Shown here piece by piece: positions 43,715-53,770 of a DNA stretch of 64,000 bases. The translations under genes were made by a program, and so were the position numbers. This stretch comes from Acidobacteriota bacterium. GTDB taxonomy: Bacteria > Acidobacteriota > Terriglobia > Terriglobales > Acidobacteriaceae. The notes below the pieces were generated by a model. That model saw only the letters and a program-made list of their open reading frames with translations, was not told the origin of the DNA and made no database searches. The stretch lies in assembly GCA_021792795.1 (NCBI GenBank), contig JAJYUB010000015.1:1-64000 (forward strand). The letters are read 5' to 3'. The first letter of the stretch is position 1; every line of letters starts with the position of its first letter.

Positions 43715-44902
43715 ATGCCAATCAAACGAAAGATGTCGGCAAAAAAAGCGGCAAGAATAACGCGCTCGGCCAAAATCGCCGGCAACGGAGCGGGCAACGG
43801 CCATTCCTCATCGAGCCGGCCTCTTCTTACCCTTGAAGTTTCTCCCAGCATCTCGCCGCGAAACAAAATCGCAATTCCGCAATTCCACGGCCCCGTTCCG
43901 CCTGGATTTCTTCATCCTGGCTCCGCAATATCGGTCTCCCATTTCACGCTGGAAGATGTGGGCCGCATCCTGGCGGAAGCTTCTGAACTGGAAGCGATGC
44001 CCGCTGCCCGCCGCGCCCTGCGCTACACCAAACGCCGCGTGGCCCTGCTGTTTTATGAGTCGAGCACGCGCACCCGCACCTCGTTTGAACTTGCCGCCAA
44101 ATCGCTGGGGGCGGATACGGCCCTGGTCAGCGCTTTGTCTTCCAGCATTGAAAAAGGCGAATCGCTCAAAGATACCGGCATCACGCTGCGCTCGCTGGGC
44201 GCGGAATGCATTATCCTGCGGCATCCCAACTCCGGCGCGCCTTATCTGCTGGCCCGCTCGACTGGCTTACCGATCCTGAATGCAGGCGATGGCAGCCACG
44301 AACATCCATCCCAGGCGCTGCTCGACTTGCGCACCATCCTGGCCCACCTGCCGCCAAGCGCGCGAACGGCAGGCAAGCGAAATCATTCCATCGGCGATCG
44401 CGCGTTACAGGGAGTCACGGTCACCATCGTCGGCGATATCCTGCACAGTCGTGTTGCCCGCTCGAATGCGCTGCTTCTGCCCCGACTGGGAGCGCGGGTC
44501 ATCTTCTGCGGACCAGAAGTACTGTTGCCGGAATGCGCCGCCGCCATCGGCCCTGGCGTGGAAATCGAGCGCGATTTTGAGCGCGCCTTGAAACAGTCCA
44601 ATGTCGTGATGATGCTGCGCATCCAAAAAGAGCGGCTGGCCGGCCTCGAAATCGACTTGGAAGATTATATAGAACAGTATCAGTTACATATGCAGCGTCT
44701 CGCCGCGCACGCCCCGGCGGCGATCGTCCTCCATCCAGGCCCGGTGATTCGCGGACTTGAAATCACCGGCGAAATCGCGGATGGACCGAATTCCGTCGTC
44801 GCGGAACAGGTCTACCACGGTTCGATCATCCGCATGGCCTTGCTTGCGCGCGCGTTGGATGCACATCCCAAAAGAAATGAACAATCGAGTAAGAATCGAT
44901 GA
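43715..44902 (+). CDS. pyrB: Aspartate carbamoyltransferase catalytic chain
   Basis: A 395-residue enzyme for the first committed step of pyrimidine synthesis. The carbamoyl-phosphate site is FYESSTRTRTSFELAAKSLG; HPSQALLDLRTI, VGDILHSRVARSNALLLPRLG and LHPGPVIRGLEI are also typical. Residues 1 to about 60 are an unusual basic, Ser/Gly/Asn-rich extension before the normal fold begins at SVSHFTLEDV. The ATG at 43715 is chosen; a GTG at 43670 would add 15 hydrophobic residues. It overlaps pyrC as ATGA. Confidence 0.93.
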   Translation: MPIKRKMSAKKAARITRSAKIAGNGAGNGHSSSSRPLLTLEVSPSISPRNKIAIPQFHGPVPPGFLHPGSAISVSHFTLEDVGRILAEASELEAMPAARRALRYTKRRVALLFYESSTRTRTSFELAAKSLGADTALVSALSSSIEKGESLKDTGITLRSLGAECIILRHPNSGAPYLLARSTGLPILNAGDGSHEHPSQALLDLRTILAHLPPSARTAGKRNHSIGDRALQGVTVTIVGDILHSRVARSNALLLPRLGARVIFCGPEVLLPECAAAIGPGVEIERDFERALKQSNVVMMLRIQKERLAGLEIDLEDYIEQYQLHMQRLAAHAPAAIVLHPGPVIRGLEITGEIADGPNSVVAEQVYHGSIIRMALLARALDAHPKRNEQSSKNR

Positions 44903-46230
44903 CAACGATTTTGATTCAGGGCGGCCATCTCGTCGACCCCTCCACCGGGATGGATGAAAGGCGCGACCTTTATTTGCGCGATGGCCGCGTCGCGGCGCTG
45001 GAACTTCCTGGCAAGCTGAATGCGCTGGCAAAAAAAGAAAAAACGACGATCGTCAATGCGACCGGGATGGTCGTTGCTCCCGGTTTGGTCGACATCCATG
45101 TGCATCTGCGCGAACCCGGCCAGGCCTACAAAGAGACCATTGCCAGCGGCACTCACGCCGCCGCGGCCGGAGGATTTACCAGCGTCTGCGCCATGCCGAA
45201 CACGTCGCCGGTGAACGATTCGCCGGAAATTACGCGCTGGATGCAAGCCGCCGATCGCAAGGCTGTGGCGCGCGTGTTTCCCATTGCAGCGGCCACGCTA
45301 GGCAGCAGGGGCGAAGCCGTTGCCGATTGCAAATCGCTGCAGGCTGCCGGCGCGGTCGCGGTTTCCGACGATGGCAAGCCGATTCTGGAAGGCAGCATTA
45401 TGTTGGAGGCTTTGGTCCAAGCCGGGCGCGTCGGCCTGCCGGTGATTCAACATGCGGAAGACACGCGGGTCACGCAGGGAGCGAGCATGAACGCCGGCGC
45501 CCTGGCCTTTCGCCTGGGCCTGCGCGGAATGTCCGTCGACGCCGAAAGTGGCATCGTGGAGCGCGATATTGAACTGCTGTCGCGCCTCCGCAAAAGCGAC
45601 CCCGCCAGTCGCGCTCATTTGCATGTGGCACACCTCTCCACGGCAAAGGCTCTGGAAGCCGTCCGCCGCGCCAAACGCAGCGGCCTGCACGTTACCTGCG
45701 AAGTGGCGCCGCATCATTTCGCTTTGACCCAGGCTGCCATCGGCGATTACAACACCGATGCCAAAATGAATCCGCCGCTGCGCAATGAAGAAGATCGCGC
45801 GGCGCTGATCGGCGGAATCATGGATGGGACCGTGGACGCCATCGCCACCGACCATGCTCCGCATGCCCTGCATGAAAAGGAACAGGAATTTGAGCGCGCG
45901 CCCAACGGAATTATCGGGCTGGAGACGGCGCTGGGACTGTCGTTGCTGGTGCTGCACCGGCAGCACCGCATGCCGCTGACGCGTGTCCTGGCGCTACTCA
46001 GCAGCCAACCGGCGCAGTTGTTGCATTTGAAACATCGCGGTTCGCTCGCAGTGGGTTCGTTCGCGGATGTCGTTCTGTTCCGGCCGAACGACGATTGGCC
46101 ATTCCATGCCTGCGAATCCAAATCCAAGTCGAGGAACACTCCGTTCGACGGATGGAAACTGCCCGGCCGCATCCAGATGACCATCTGCGAAGGCCGCATC
46201 GTTCACGATGCGCGTTTTTCTGCAAAATAG
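44899..46230 (+). CDS. pyrC: Dihydroorotase
   Basis: A 443-residue zinc amidohydrolase closing carbamoyl-aspartate to dihydroorotate. Metal ligands are in DIHVHLREPG; later marks are AAAAGGFTSVCAMPNTSP, VIQHAEDT, HLHVAHLSTAKALEAV, CEVAPHHFALT, NPPLRNEEDRAAL and IATDHAPHALHEKE. It is the class I length and is coupled to pyrB by a four-base overlap, consistent with a pyrB-pyrC unit under PyrR. Confidence 0.95.
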   Translation: MTTILIQGGHLVDPSTGMDERRDLYLRDGRVAALELPGKLNALAKKEKTTIVNATGMVVAPGLVDIHVHLREPGQAYKETIASGTHAAAAGGFTSVCAMPNTSPVNDSPEITRWMQAADRKAVARVFPIAAATLGSRGEAVADCKSLQAAGAVAVSDDGKPILEGSIMLEALVQAGRVGLPVIQHAEDTRVTQGASMNAGALAFRLGLRGMSVDAESGIVERDIELLSRLRKSDPASRAHLHVAHLSTAKALEAVRRAKRSGLHVTCEVAPHHFALTQAAIGDYNTDAKMNPPLRNEEDRAALIGGIMDGTVDAIATDHAPHALHEKEQEFERAPNGIIGLETALGLSLLVLHRQHRMPLTRVLALLSSQPAQLLHLKHRGSLAVGSFADVVLFRPNDDWPFHACESKSKSRNTPFDGWKLPGRIQMTICEGRIVHDARFSAK

Positions 46231-46297
46231 TTTCCGGCGACACGTCCATCTCTCAGTGCCACATGGTCGCAGTCAACATTTTTTACAATAATTCGTA

Positions 46298-46334
46298 TTG
46301 AATGATATTGATTCGCTTGAATGATTTGTATAGT
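46298..46334 (+). promoter_or_regulatory. Candidate promoter with TTGAATGAT repeats
   Basis: TTGATT (46308-46313) and TATAGT (46329-46334) are 15 bases apart, and TTGAATGAT occurs twice at 46298 and 46317, 19 bases apart. The patch is strikingly AT-rich for this window. It would start RNA near 46341, after the possible start at 46321, supporting the ATG at 46357. Confidence 0.35.
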
Positions 46335-46356
46335 TTCAAGTACATTCAACACCAAT

Positions 46357-47187
46357 ATGGCTGTGCGCCGCTTCTTGCTCCTCTTGGCTTTTGTTGTTTT
46401 TCTTTGTGGCGGCGATGCCTCCGCGCAGACTTCCTGGACAGCGCGATGGCTGGCCAATGTGACCGCGACGCAAAACAAGCAGCCGCATTGGATCACTCCA
46501 CTTGTGCTGGTGACACCCCGGCTGGAACAGGAGTTTCGCGCCGATTTCGTCCGGCAATTGCTGCCCGACAATCAGCAGAGCTGGAATTACGACAACGGCA
46601 AGGGGCTGGAGATCATTCCGCAGTCGCGCATCGAGTTGCTTTTCAATGCGCCACCCTACCTGCTGCACAGCCAGTCTGGAGCCGCGAACGGCCTGGGCGA
46701 CGTCAGTTTTCTGATGAAATACCGCGTCCTCACTGCAAATGAGCAGCACGGCAACTACATCCTGACCGTATTTTTTGGAGGTTCTGTTCCGACGGGGACC
46801 TACAAAAATGGCGCGCCGAGTTCGACCGTATTGCCGACGCTGGCAGGCGGCAAGGGCTGGGGCCGGTTCGACGTGGAATCCACGCTCGGCGGTATCCTAC
46901 CAGTCGATAGCGTCGAGAAGATCGGGCGCACTATCGTGTGGAACACGGTTGCGCAGGAGCACGTGGGGCGGTGTCTGTGGCCTGAGCTTGAACTGAATTC
47001 GTCCTTCATCAAGGGTGGCCCCAATGACGGGAAAAAGCAGTCCTTCATCATGCCAGGAGTTCTCGCGGGACGATTTCCGATTCACAACCGGGTCGGTTTA
47101 ACCTTGGGGGCAGGAATGCAGATCGCAGCCACCCATTACCACTCCTACGACCATGCATTGATCTTTACCGCGCGAATTCCATTTTAG
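46357..47187 (+). CDS. Exported outer-membrane beta-barrel-like protein
   Basis: A 276-residue protein with a signal peptide at about residues 1-24 (FLLLLAFVVFLCGGDASA). The rest alternates polar and hydrophobic residues in short strands (LGDVSFLMKYRVLTA, YILTVFFGGSVPTGTY, GRFDVESTLGGILP, VGLTLGAGMQIA) and ends with ALIFTARIPF, the aromatic last residue usual for outer-membrane barrels. No RBS is obvious. It resembles transporter-like barrels of the phenol/MetA-pathway group, but I am not sure of the family. Confidence 0.6.
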   Translation: MAVRRFLLLLAFVVFLCGGDASAQTSWTARWLANVTATQNKQPHWITPLVLVTPRLEQEFRADFVRQLLPDNQQSWNYDNGKGLEIIPQSRIELLFNAPPYLLHSQSGAANGLGDVSFLMKYRVLTANEQHGNYILTVFFGGSVPTGTYKNGAPSSTVLPTLAGGKGWGRFDVESTLGGILPVDSVEKIGRTIVWNTVAQEHVGRCLWPELELNSSFIKGGPNDGKKQSFIMPGVLAGRFPIHNRVGLTLGAGMQIAATHYHSYDHALIFTARIPF

Positions 47188-47214
47188 TAACTGTTAGCGT
47201 TACATATATGGAAA

Positions 47215-48432
47215 TCACGGAAGAATTTCCATCTGCTTTCCGATGCGCGCCATCGTTTCCAGGGCCTGGTCGAGCTGGGCGCGAGTATGCTCGCTTGTCA
47301 TGATGGTGCGGATGCGCGCCTTGCCTTCCGGCACGGTAGGAAAAGCGATTCCAGTGGCCATCACGCCGGCGTCGAACAGCTTGCGGGAGAAATCCATCGC
47401 GACCCGTCCATCTCCCAGGATGATGGGCGTAATGGGCGTCTCGCTTGCCGGTGTATTGACGCCGCCAATGTTGAATCCAGTCATTGCCAATTGCTGTTTG
47501 AAATAGCGAGTGTTCTCCCACAGGCGCTCGATCCGTTCCGGCTCGTTCTCCAGGATGTCGAACGCGGCGATGCAGGTGGCCGCTACCGACGGAGGGTGCG
47601 ACGTGGAAAACAAAAATGGACGCGCCCGGTGGTAAAGATAGTCGATCAGTTCGCGCGAGCCGCAGACATATCCGCCCAGGGCGCCAATCGCTTTTGAAAG
47701 CGTACCCACCTGAACGTCGACCCTCCCGTCGCAGTGGAAATGGTCTACACTGCCTCGCCCGTTGCGGCCCAGCACCCCGGAGGCATGCGCATCGTCGACC
47801 ATCATGATGACGTCGTATTTGTCGGCAAGATCGCACAGCTTGTCGACTGGCCCAATGTCGCCATCCATGGAAAAGACGCCGTCGGTGATCAGCAGCTTAT
47901 GTCCCGGCTCCGTTTGAACTTCCCGCAACAATTCTTCGGCATGGGCGGTATCGCGGTGTCGAAACACTTTCACCTTGGCGCGGGAAAGCCGAGCGCCATC
48001 GATAATGCTGGCGTGGTTCAATTCATCCGAGATGATGAAGTCGTCTTTGCCCAGGATGGAAGAGACCGTCCCCGCGTTCGCGGTAAATCCGGACTGAAAC
48101 ACCACACACGCTTCAACATTCTTGAAGCGCGCGATTTTTTCTTCCAGTTCCATGTGGATACGCATCGTTCCGGCGATAGTTCGCACTGCGCCGGAGCCCA
48201 CCCCATACTTGCGCGTGGCCTCAATTGCTGCCTCGCGCAGCTTTGGATGCGCCGTCAGGCCCAGATAATTGTTGGACGCAAGATTGATGACGCGCTTGCC
48301 GTCGTAGGTGCAATCCGGCTCCTGCTGGTCTTCCAGAATGCGCAGATGGAAGTAGGTCCCTTTTTGCTTCATCTCATCCAGATGGGCGGAGAGGTGTGCC
48401 AATTGCGGGCGCGGGGCAATCTTGCTGTTCAT
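47215..48432 (-). CDS. kbl: Glycine C-acetyltransferase (2-amino-3-ketobutyrate CoA ligase)
   Basis: A 405-residue PLP enzyme of the alpha-oxoamine synthase family, which splits 2-amino-3-ketobutyrate with CoA into glycine and acetyl-CoA. Marks are NLASNNYLGLTAHPKLREAA, GSGAVRTIAGTMRIHMELE, FSMDGDIGPVDKLCDLADKY, VDDAHASGVLGRNGRGSVDH and the PLP-lysine segment VGTLSKAIGALGGYVCG. The ATG at 48432 follows GGAG. The threonine dehydrogenase gene that usually goes with kbl is not adjacent. An 8-amino-7-oxononanoate synthase is the main alternative, but the motif pattern fits kbl better. Confidence 0.88.
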   Translation of the reverse strand: MNSKIAPRPQLAHLSAHLDEMKQKGTYFHLRILEDQQEPDCTYDGKRVINLASNNYLGLTAHPKLREAAIEATRKYGVGSGAVRTIAGTMRIHMELEEKIARFKNVEACVVFQSGFTANAGTVSSILGKDDFIISDELNHASIIDGARLSRAKVKVFRHRDTAHAEELLREVQTEPGHKLLITDGVFSMDGDIGPVDKLCDLADKYDVIMMVDDAHASGVLGRNGRGSVDHFHCDGRVDVQVGTLSKAIGALGGYVCGSRELIDYLYHRARPFLFSTSHPPSVAATCIAAFDILENEPERIERLWENTRYFKQQLAMTGFNIGGVNTPASETPITPIILGDGRVAMDFSRKLFDAGVMATGIAFPTVPEGKARIRTIMTSEHTRAQLDQALETMARIGKQMEILP

Positions 48433-48522
48433 TCTGCAGCTCCATCGTTCGGGAAAATTCCAACGGTTCCATCCTACCCGGTTCGTCGCAACAGCGGAAA
48501 TGGAGTTGAAGTCCTCAGCCAC

Positions 48523-48966
48523 TCACGGAAGATCGCGCAGCGCAGGCCAGCCCTTTCGATCGGTGATCGTCCCAAAGAAACCCAGGGAAACGGCGACCGC
48601 GCCTGACAGAAAAAGCAACAGTAAATTCGGGATTCCGCGAGTACTCAGCGGGAAAACGACCTGTCCGCCGACGGCCACCATCAACAAAAAAATGCCGCCA
48701 GCAAGTAAAAGCCGGGATGCGATGCGGCGACGATAAAAAGCCAGGATCGAAGCGCTGAAGGTCAGCAGGCCGCCGGCAAGAATGATAAAAACCTCCAGCC
48801 AGGAACTGCCGACGATGCTGGTCAGCGCCGCAACTGGGAAATAGACAAAATTTGCGAATCCCCACAGGGTTCCCAGCGAGAAAACGGCCGATCCCCAAAA
48901 GCGACGGAGCCGGACCTGCTGGTCTGCATCTCCCATTTGGCCAATCCGAAACCTAGCCGCAGCCAT
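48523..48966 (-). CDS. Small four-helix membrane protein at the end of the respiratory operon
   Basis: A 147-residue protein with about four membrane helices (AVFSLGTLWGFANFVYFPVA, WLEVFIILAGGLLTFSASIL, LLLAGGIFLLMVAVGGQVVF, LLLLFLSGAVAVSLGFFG). It begins seven bases after the oxidase subunit IV gene on the same strand, so it is part of the operon. A later start at 48936 is possible. I do not recognise a family; an oxidase assembly or stability role is suggested only by position. Confidence 0.55.
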   Translation of the reverse strand: MAAARFRIGQMGDADQQVRLRRFWGSAVFSLGTLWGFANFVYFPVAALTSIVGSSWLEVFIILAGGLLTFSASILAFYRRRIASRLLLAGGIFLLMVAVGGQVVFPLSTRGIPNLLLLFLSGAVAVSLGFFGTITDRKGWPALRDLP

Positions 48967-48973
48967 CCCTGCT

Positions 48974-49297
48974 CTAAAACATGCCCCAGGCGCGGCTGAT
49001 GTAGTCCGTCATCGTTAGGCTGATGAGCAGCATGAAGGTAAACAATCCCGCCGCCACGGTCAGCTTCAGCAGCCGGGAGCTGTAGTGGATGTGCATAAAA
49101 AACAACACTACCAGCGACGCCTTCAGGCAAGCGATTGCCAACGCAATCACAGCGTTGAACACGCCCAGGTCAATGAACGAGATACCGGTGGTCAATGCGG
49201 TCAATACCAGCAGAGCGAAAAAGATTGCCAGGTATACTGGCGGCTTCACTACATGGACTTCGGCATCCTGATGCGTGGATTGGGTCTTCTCGGTCAT
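48974..49297 (-). CDS. ctaF: Cytochrome c oxidase subunit IV
   Basis: A 107-residue three-helix membrane protein of the bacterial CoxIV family: YLAIFFALLVLTALTTGISF, FNAVIALAIACLKASLVVLFFMHI with a histidine inside the membrane, and TVAAGLFTFMLLISLTM. It helps assemble the heme-copper oxidase. It follows subunit III by 66 bases. Confidence 0.88.
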   Translation of the reverse strand: MTEKTQSTHQDAEVHVVKPPVYLAIFFALLVLTALTTGISFIDLGVFNAVIALAIACLKASLVVLFFMHIHYSSRLLKLTVAAGLFTFMLLISLTMTDYISRAWGMF

Positions 49298-49363
49298 GCT
49301 CGACGCTCCATATTCCCCGCGGTTGCGGGCATGTTCAAATTCTGTTGACCAAATATCGCTGCG

Positions 49364-50113
49364 CTATCGATAGCGGCTGATCAGATAGAGCAACGGGAAA
49401 AGGAAGATCCAAACAATGTCGACGAAATGCCAATACAGCCCGAAATTTTCTACCGGGATCACATGGCCTGCGGTGTAGGCGCCTCGTGATGCCCGCGCAA
49501 CCATGAAAAGCAGCAGCCCGATGCCGATAATCATGTGCAGCGCGTGCATTCCCGTCATCGCGAAATACAGGAAAAAATATAACTGCGTTTTTTCCGCCAT
49601 GTCCGGGGCAAGCGGAATCGCCTTCGGGTTCGTCGGATGAACAAATTCCTGAATGGAGAAGTTCATCCCAGGAATGTGATGATCGACGTACTTCTGGTGA
49701 TATTCCACGGCCTTAATGCCCAAAAACACTCCACCCAGCAGAATCGTTAGCACCAGGAAAAGAACCAATTGCCCCTTCCGCCGCATTTCAGCGCTATAGA
49801 CAGCCATCGCCATCGTGAAGCTGGAGCCAATCAAGACCGCCGTGTTCGTCGTGCCCAAGGTGATGTCCAGCGTGTTGCTGCCAGCGACGAAAGCCGGATG
49901 GTACCAGTTCCGGAAGATCAGATAAGCGCAAAACAATCCGCCAAAAAACATGATTTCCGTCAACAGGAAAACCCACATGCCAAAGCTGGCCGCTTCGCGC
50001 TGCTGGCCAATGTCTTCAAAATGGTGCCGCATAAACGCAGGGTGGTCGTGCGCGTGCGGTAGTCCAGAGCTCCCCAGCTCGTGTGGCGTCGTCGCAATCG
50101 ATGGGCTATCCAA
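49364..50113 (-). CDS. ctaE: Cytochrome c oxidase subunit III (TTG start)
   Basis: A 249-residue membrane subunit with family marks [60 protein letters not shown] and [18 protein letters not shown]. An in-frame ATG at 50170 would place about 20 codons inside ctaD. A TTG at 50113 that overlaps the ctaD stop and is preceded by GAGGT at 50122-50126 is a better start. An ATG at 50032 is a third choice but would cut away family-like residues. It forms the core oxidase with subunits I and II. Confidence 0.9.
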   Translation of the reverse strand: MDSPSIATTPHELGSSGLPHAHDHPAFMRHHFEDIGQQREAASFGMWVFLLTEIMFFGGLFCAYLIFRNWYHPAFVAGSNTLDITLGTTNTAVLIGSSFTMAMAVYSAEMRRKGQLVLFLVLTILLGGVFLGIKAVEYHQKYVDHHIPGMNFSIQEFVHPTNPKAIPLAPDMAEKTQLYFFLYFAMTGMHALHMIIGIGLLLFMVARASRGAYTAGHVIPVENFGLYWHFVDIVWIFLFPLLYLISRYR

Positions 50114-51767
50114 CGGTCTGTACCTCGTGATGGGTCTTGTTTGCCAGCCATTCGTAGTCGTACGCTTCATGATCCATGATCGGAATCTCAGAGAAATTCT
50201 CGGTCAAAGGCGGCGACTGAATCTGCCACTCCAGCCCTGTAGCCTGCCAGGGATTGTCGCCGGCAATTTCTCCGTATTTCAACGACCACGGCAGGTACAG
50301 CATGGGGAGCAAGTAACCGATCCCCAGGATGGAAGCGCCGGCGGTTGAGAAAACATTCAGTACCTGGAAATCCGCCGGATAGGCTGCATATCGGCGCGGC
50401 ATCCCTAGGTAGCCCAAAATAAACTGCGGGAAGAAGGTGACGATGAACCCGATAAATGTGATGACCGCGGCTGTCTTCGAGATCGCTTCGGGATACATGC
50501 GTCCCGTCATTTTCGGCCACCAGAAATGCACGCCAGCCAAGTACGCCATCAGCATTCCGCCCACCATCACAAAGTGGAAATGGGCCACGATGAAATACGT
50601 CTCAGTCAGGTGAACGTCCATGCCAAGCGTCGCCAGAAAAATACCCGTCAGCCCGCCGATGGTGAACAGGCCGATAAACCCGAACGCGTACAGCATCGGC
50701 GTTTCAAACGTGATGGAACCCTTGTACAGCGTCATCGACCAGTTGAAAATCTTGATCGCGGATGGCACGGCCACCAGCATGGTCAGCAACGAAAAAACCA
50801 GCGCCGAATATTGGCTGACGCCCATGATGAACATGTGGTGCTCCCAAACCAGAAAGCCGAAGACCGCAATGGCGACCGAAGAAAACGCCACCGCGGTATA
50901 CCCGAACACGCGCTTCCGAGAAAACGTGCTGATTACCTCTGAGATCACCGCCATTCCAGGCAGGATCATGATGTAGACCGCCGGATGCGAATAGAACCAG
51001 AACAGATGCTGAAACAGCAGCGGGTCGCCGCCCTTGCTCGGATCGAACACGCCAATGTTCATCGTACGTTCCAGCGCCACCAGCACCAGCGTAATCGCCA
51101 GCACCGGCGTGCCCAGAATCATGATGATCGAAGTTGCATAGTGTCCCCACACAAACAGCGGCAGGCGGAACCAGGTCATCCCTGGGCAACGCATACGGTG
51201 AATAGTGACGATAAAGTTCAGGCCGGTAAAGATCGAGGAGAATCCGGCAAGGAAGATTCCCATCGCGGCCGTCACCACATGCGTGTTCAGGTAATGCGTA
51301 GAGAGCGGAGTTGTGAAGGTCCATCCTGTATCCACTCCGCCCAGCACCATGGTCGCCAGCACAAGCAGGCCGCCGCCCATATACAGGTACCAACTCAGCA
51401 GGTTGATCTTCGGGAAGGCCAGGTCTCTGGCGCCAACCATCAGAGGGATCAGAAAATTTCCGATCGTCGCCGGTACCGACGGCACCAGAAAAAGAAAGAT
51501 CATGATGATGCCGTGCATGCTGAACACTTTGTTGTAGGTGTCTGTCGCCATCAGATCGGCGGGCGGCGTCAACAGTTCCAGCCGAATCAAACCCGCAAGC
51601 ACGCCGCCAATCACGAAAAAGAAAGTAATGGAAAACAGATACAGCATCGCGATCCGTTTATGATCGCCGGTCAGCAGCCAGCTCTTCAACCCATACTCTT
51701 GATTGAGATAGCTTTTCGCCGGCAGCTTCGCGGTCGACTGGTCTGGTAGCGATACGATGGTGCTCAT
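50106..51767 (-). CDS. ctaD: Cytochrome c oxidase subunit I, A2 type
   Basis: A 553-residue, about 12-helix catalytic subunit with haem a, haem a3 and CuB. It shows [15 protein letters not shown] (haem a ligand), [20 protein letters not shown] (CuB histidine and cross-linked tyrosine) and [15 protein letters not shown] (haem ligands). Subunit I of the A1 type has a glutamate in the proton path at GHPEV; here the sequence is YSHPAV, as in A2-type caa3 oxidases such as that of Rhodothermus. It starts in an ATGA overlap with ctaC. Confidence 0.96.
   Translation of the reverse strand: MSTIVSLPDQSTAKLPAKSYLNQEYGLKSWLLTGDHKRIAMLYLFSITFFFVIGGVLAGLIRLELLTPPADLMATDTYNKVFSMHGIIMIFLFLVPSVPATIGNFLIPLMVGARDLAFPKINLLSWYLYMGGGLLVLATMVLGGVDTGWTFTTPLSTHYLNTHVVTAAMGIFLAGFSSIFTGLNFIVTIHRMRCPGMTWFRLPLFVWGHYATSIIMILGTPVLAITLVLVALERTMNIGVFDPSKGGDPLLFQHLFWFYSHPAVYIMILPGMAVISEVISTFSRKRVFGYTAVAFSSVAIAVFGFLVWEHHMFIMGVSQYSALVFSLLTMLVAVPSAIKIFNWSMTLYKGSITFETPMLYAFGFIGLFTIGGLTGIFLATLGMDVHLTETYFIVAHFHFVMVGGMLMAYLAGVHFWWPKMTGRMYPEAISKTAAVITFIGFIVTFFPQFILGYLGMPRRYAAYPADFQVLNVFSTAGASILGIGYLLPMLYLPWSLKYGEIAGDNPWQATGLEWQIQSPPLTENFSEIPIMDHEAYDYEWLANKTHHEVQTVG
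50111..50126 (-). promoter_or_regulatory. RBS and TTG start of ctaE
   Basis: On the minus strand GAGGT is followed after eight bases by TTG, which overlaps the TAG stop of ctaD. This decides the ctaE start and gives a coupled junction like others in the operon. Confidence 0.6.
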
Positions 51768-52831
51768 GGCTTTGCTGCTCCTTGTGCTGGGACCGTCTTT
51801 CCTTCGGTTGAGGCTTGCGCGGAGGATATCTGAGATTTATTCAACATCTGCTGGATGCGATAGTTGGAATCCAGACTCTTGATGTACTCCACCAGGTCGA
51901 TGAGTCCATCTTCGCTGATTTGTCCCTGGTAGGTGGGCATGATCTGCGCATATCCGGCGGGCACATGCATCGAAGGGGCCAGAATGGCTTCGCGAAGATA
52001 GGCTTCGTTCGCAATCGCGGTGGAGCCGTCCGTCAAACGAATGCGGGTGTTGTAGACGTTGGCCAGGTTCGGGCCGCGGGCCGTTGCGCTGCCGTTATGG
52101 CAGGCGTTGCACCCCACGCTGGCAAAAAGACGCTCCCCGTTCTGCGCCAGCGAAGCGCCGCTGGTGTTCCCCGCCTCCCACGCGCTGTAATCCGCCGGTG
52201 TCATCACGTAGACCCATCCAATCATCGCGGAATGGTTCGTGCCGCAATATTGGGTGCAGAACAGATGATATTTGCCCGGCGTCGTGGCCTCGAAGTAGAC
52301 GGTGGTGTAGCGCCCGGGAATGGCCTCGCGCTTCACCCGAAATGCAGGGATCGAGAAGCTATGGAACACATCCTGCGAGATCAACGTCACCTGGATCGGC
52401 ACGCCCGTCGGGATGTGCAGCGCGTTGATTTCATGCTGACCGCCTTGATGCTCCACTTTCCACATCCACTGCTTGCCCACCACGTAGATATTCATGGAAT
52501 TCGGCGGCGGGTTGAACACGCGGAAATACAGCAGCGCCCCCCATACGAAGAACACCAGAAAAATTCCCAGCGGGATCAACGTCCAAGTCGCTTCCAGCAG
52601 CGTCGAACCCTCAATCTGGACCGCTTCCGGATGCCGCTCTTTGCGATAACGAATGGAAAAGACCAGGACCATGGTCATCACCAGCGCCAGACCCGTGACC
52701 GTCATCCCCACCAAGGCAAAATACAAGGCATCCGCATACGGAGCGATGGTGGACGCCTCCGGCGGAAAGATCGCAAAGTTCTTAAGCCAATGGACTAAAA
52801 ATTCCCAAAGTACAGGACTGATGTGCGACAT
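51764..52831 (-). CDS. ctaC: Cytochrome c oxidase subunit II fused to cytochrome c (caa3)
   Basis: A 355-residue subunit II. Two membrane helices are at about 30-50 and 80-100; the CuA site is in [18 protein letters not shown] and [16 protein letters not shown]. The C-terminal cytochrome c domain carries CNACH, with a methionine ligand probably in [20 protein letters not shown]. The fusion defines a caa3 oxidase. The ATG at 52831 is chosen over 52876, which lies inside the SCO gene. It has no cleaved lipobox that I can see. Confidence 0.95.
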   Translation of the reverse strand: MSHISPVLWEFLVHWLKNFAIFPPEASTIAPYADALYFALVGMTVTGLALVMTMVLVFSIRYRKERHPEAVQIEGSTLLEATWTLIPLGIFLVFFVWGALLYFRVFNPPPNSMNIYVVGKQWMWKVEHQGGQHEINALHIPTGVPIQVTLISQDVFHSFSIPAFRVKREAIPGRYTTVYFEATTPGKYHLFCTQYCGTNHSAMIGWVYVMTPADYSAWEAGNTSGASLAQNGERLFASVGCNACHNGSATARGPNLANVYNTRIRLTDGSTAIANEAYLREAILAPSMHVPAGYAQIMPTYQGQISEDGLIDLVEYIKSLDSNYRIQQMLNKSQISSAQASTEGKTVPAQGAAKP

Positions 52832-52838
52832 GTATGTT

Positions 52839-53765
52839 TTACCCGTTCGCCTTTTTCGTGGCTGCGGAGTTGCCACCCTGCATGGCTTCCTGCCGCAGCG
52901 AAATCAAAATAAATGCGCCCAATGCCAGCACCGTCAGCATGCAACCCAGTTGCACAATTCGCACCACGATCATGCTGTTCTTCGCCATGTGCGGATCGTA
53001 CCGATAGCAATAGGTATAGATCAGGTCCACTGGAGTGCCGATCTGGCCGTGCGAGGCTTCCACCAACCCGGCGCGCATATCGCGCGCGGAATATTCGACC
53101 CCAAGGTAGTATTGCGAAATCTTGCCCTCGGTTGTGATCAGTTCAATGGAACTGGGATGGGCAAACTGGTTCATTTTGTCGTCCGCACTGGGAACGCTGA
53201 CATATCCAAAGCCTACCGCCTTGGTCAGCGCGGCGATAGAACTCTGGGGCCCAGTCAAAAAATGCCAGCCATTCGCTGTATCCGGGCGGCCATAGCGCTT
53301 CAGGTACAGCGCCTTTTGCGAAGCCGCTAATGCCGGCCCTTCACTGGGATCGAAGCTGACCACGAGCACGTCGAAGTCTTTTCCGGGCGTGAATTTCAAC
53401 ATCTCCAGCGCCCCTACCAGCCCATTCAATTCCTCGGAACATAACATCGGGCAGCGGTAGTAGACCAACGCAAGGATTGCAGGACGCTTACCAAAGTAGT
53501 CGCCCAGATGCACCGTGCGCCCAGTCTCATCGCGAAACTCCGCATTCAGCGGAAGCGGCTGATCGAGATTTTGGTGGATCGTCACCTTCTGCAGGATCTC
53601 CGGCAACTTCGTCTGAGATGGATCTCCCATGGACTTCTCGCCAATCGGGGCCACTTGGCCATGGGCGATCGCAGCCACAAATGCAACCATCAAGCATGCA
53701 AACAGTGCTGCCATCCACGCCCTGGACGCCGCAAAGCGAAATCGAATTGTTGGGACTGTTCTCAT
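52839..53765 (-). CDS. SCO1/SenC-family copper chaperone with C-terminal membrane helix
   Basis: A 308-residue exported thioredoxin-fold protein that loads copper into CuA of subunit II. It has a signal helix (about 14-36), the copper-site cysteines in YYRCPMLCSEELNGL and a histidine in FAHPSSIELI. The C-terminus adds a membrane helix (LGCMLTVLALGAFILIS), which is less usual. AGGATCG precedes the ATG. It sits between the act genes and ctaC, so copper delivery is coordinated with oxidase synthesis. Confidence 0.9.
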   Translation of the reverse strand: MRTVPTIRFRFAASRAWMAALFACLMVAFVAAIAHGQVAPIGEKSMGDPSQTKLPEILQKVTIHQNLDQPLPLNAEFRDETGRTVHLGDYFGKRPAILALVYYRCPMLCSEELNGLVGALEMLKFTPGKDFDVLVVSFDPSEGPALAASQKALYLKRYGRPDTANGWHFLTGPQSSIAALTKAVGFGYVSVPSADDKMNQFAHPSSIELITTEGKISQYYLGVEYSARDMRAGLVEASHGQIGTPVDLIYTYCYRYDPHMAKNSMIVVRIVQLGCMLTVLALGAFILISLRQEAMQGGNSAATKKANG

Positions 53766-53770
53766 CGATC

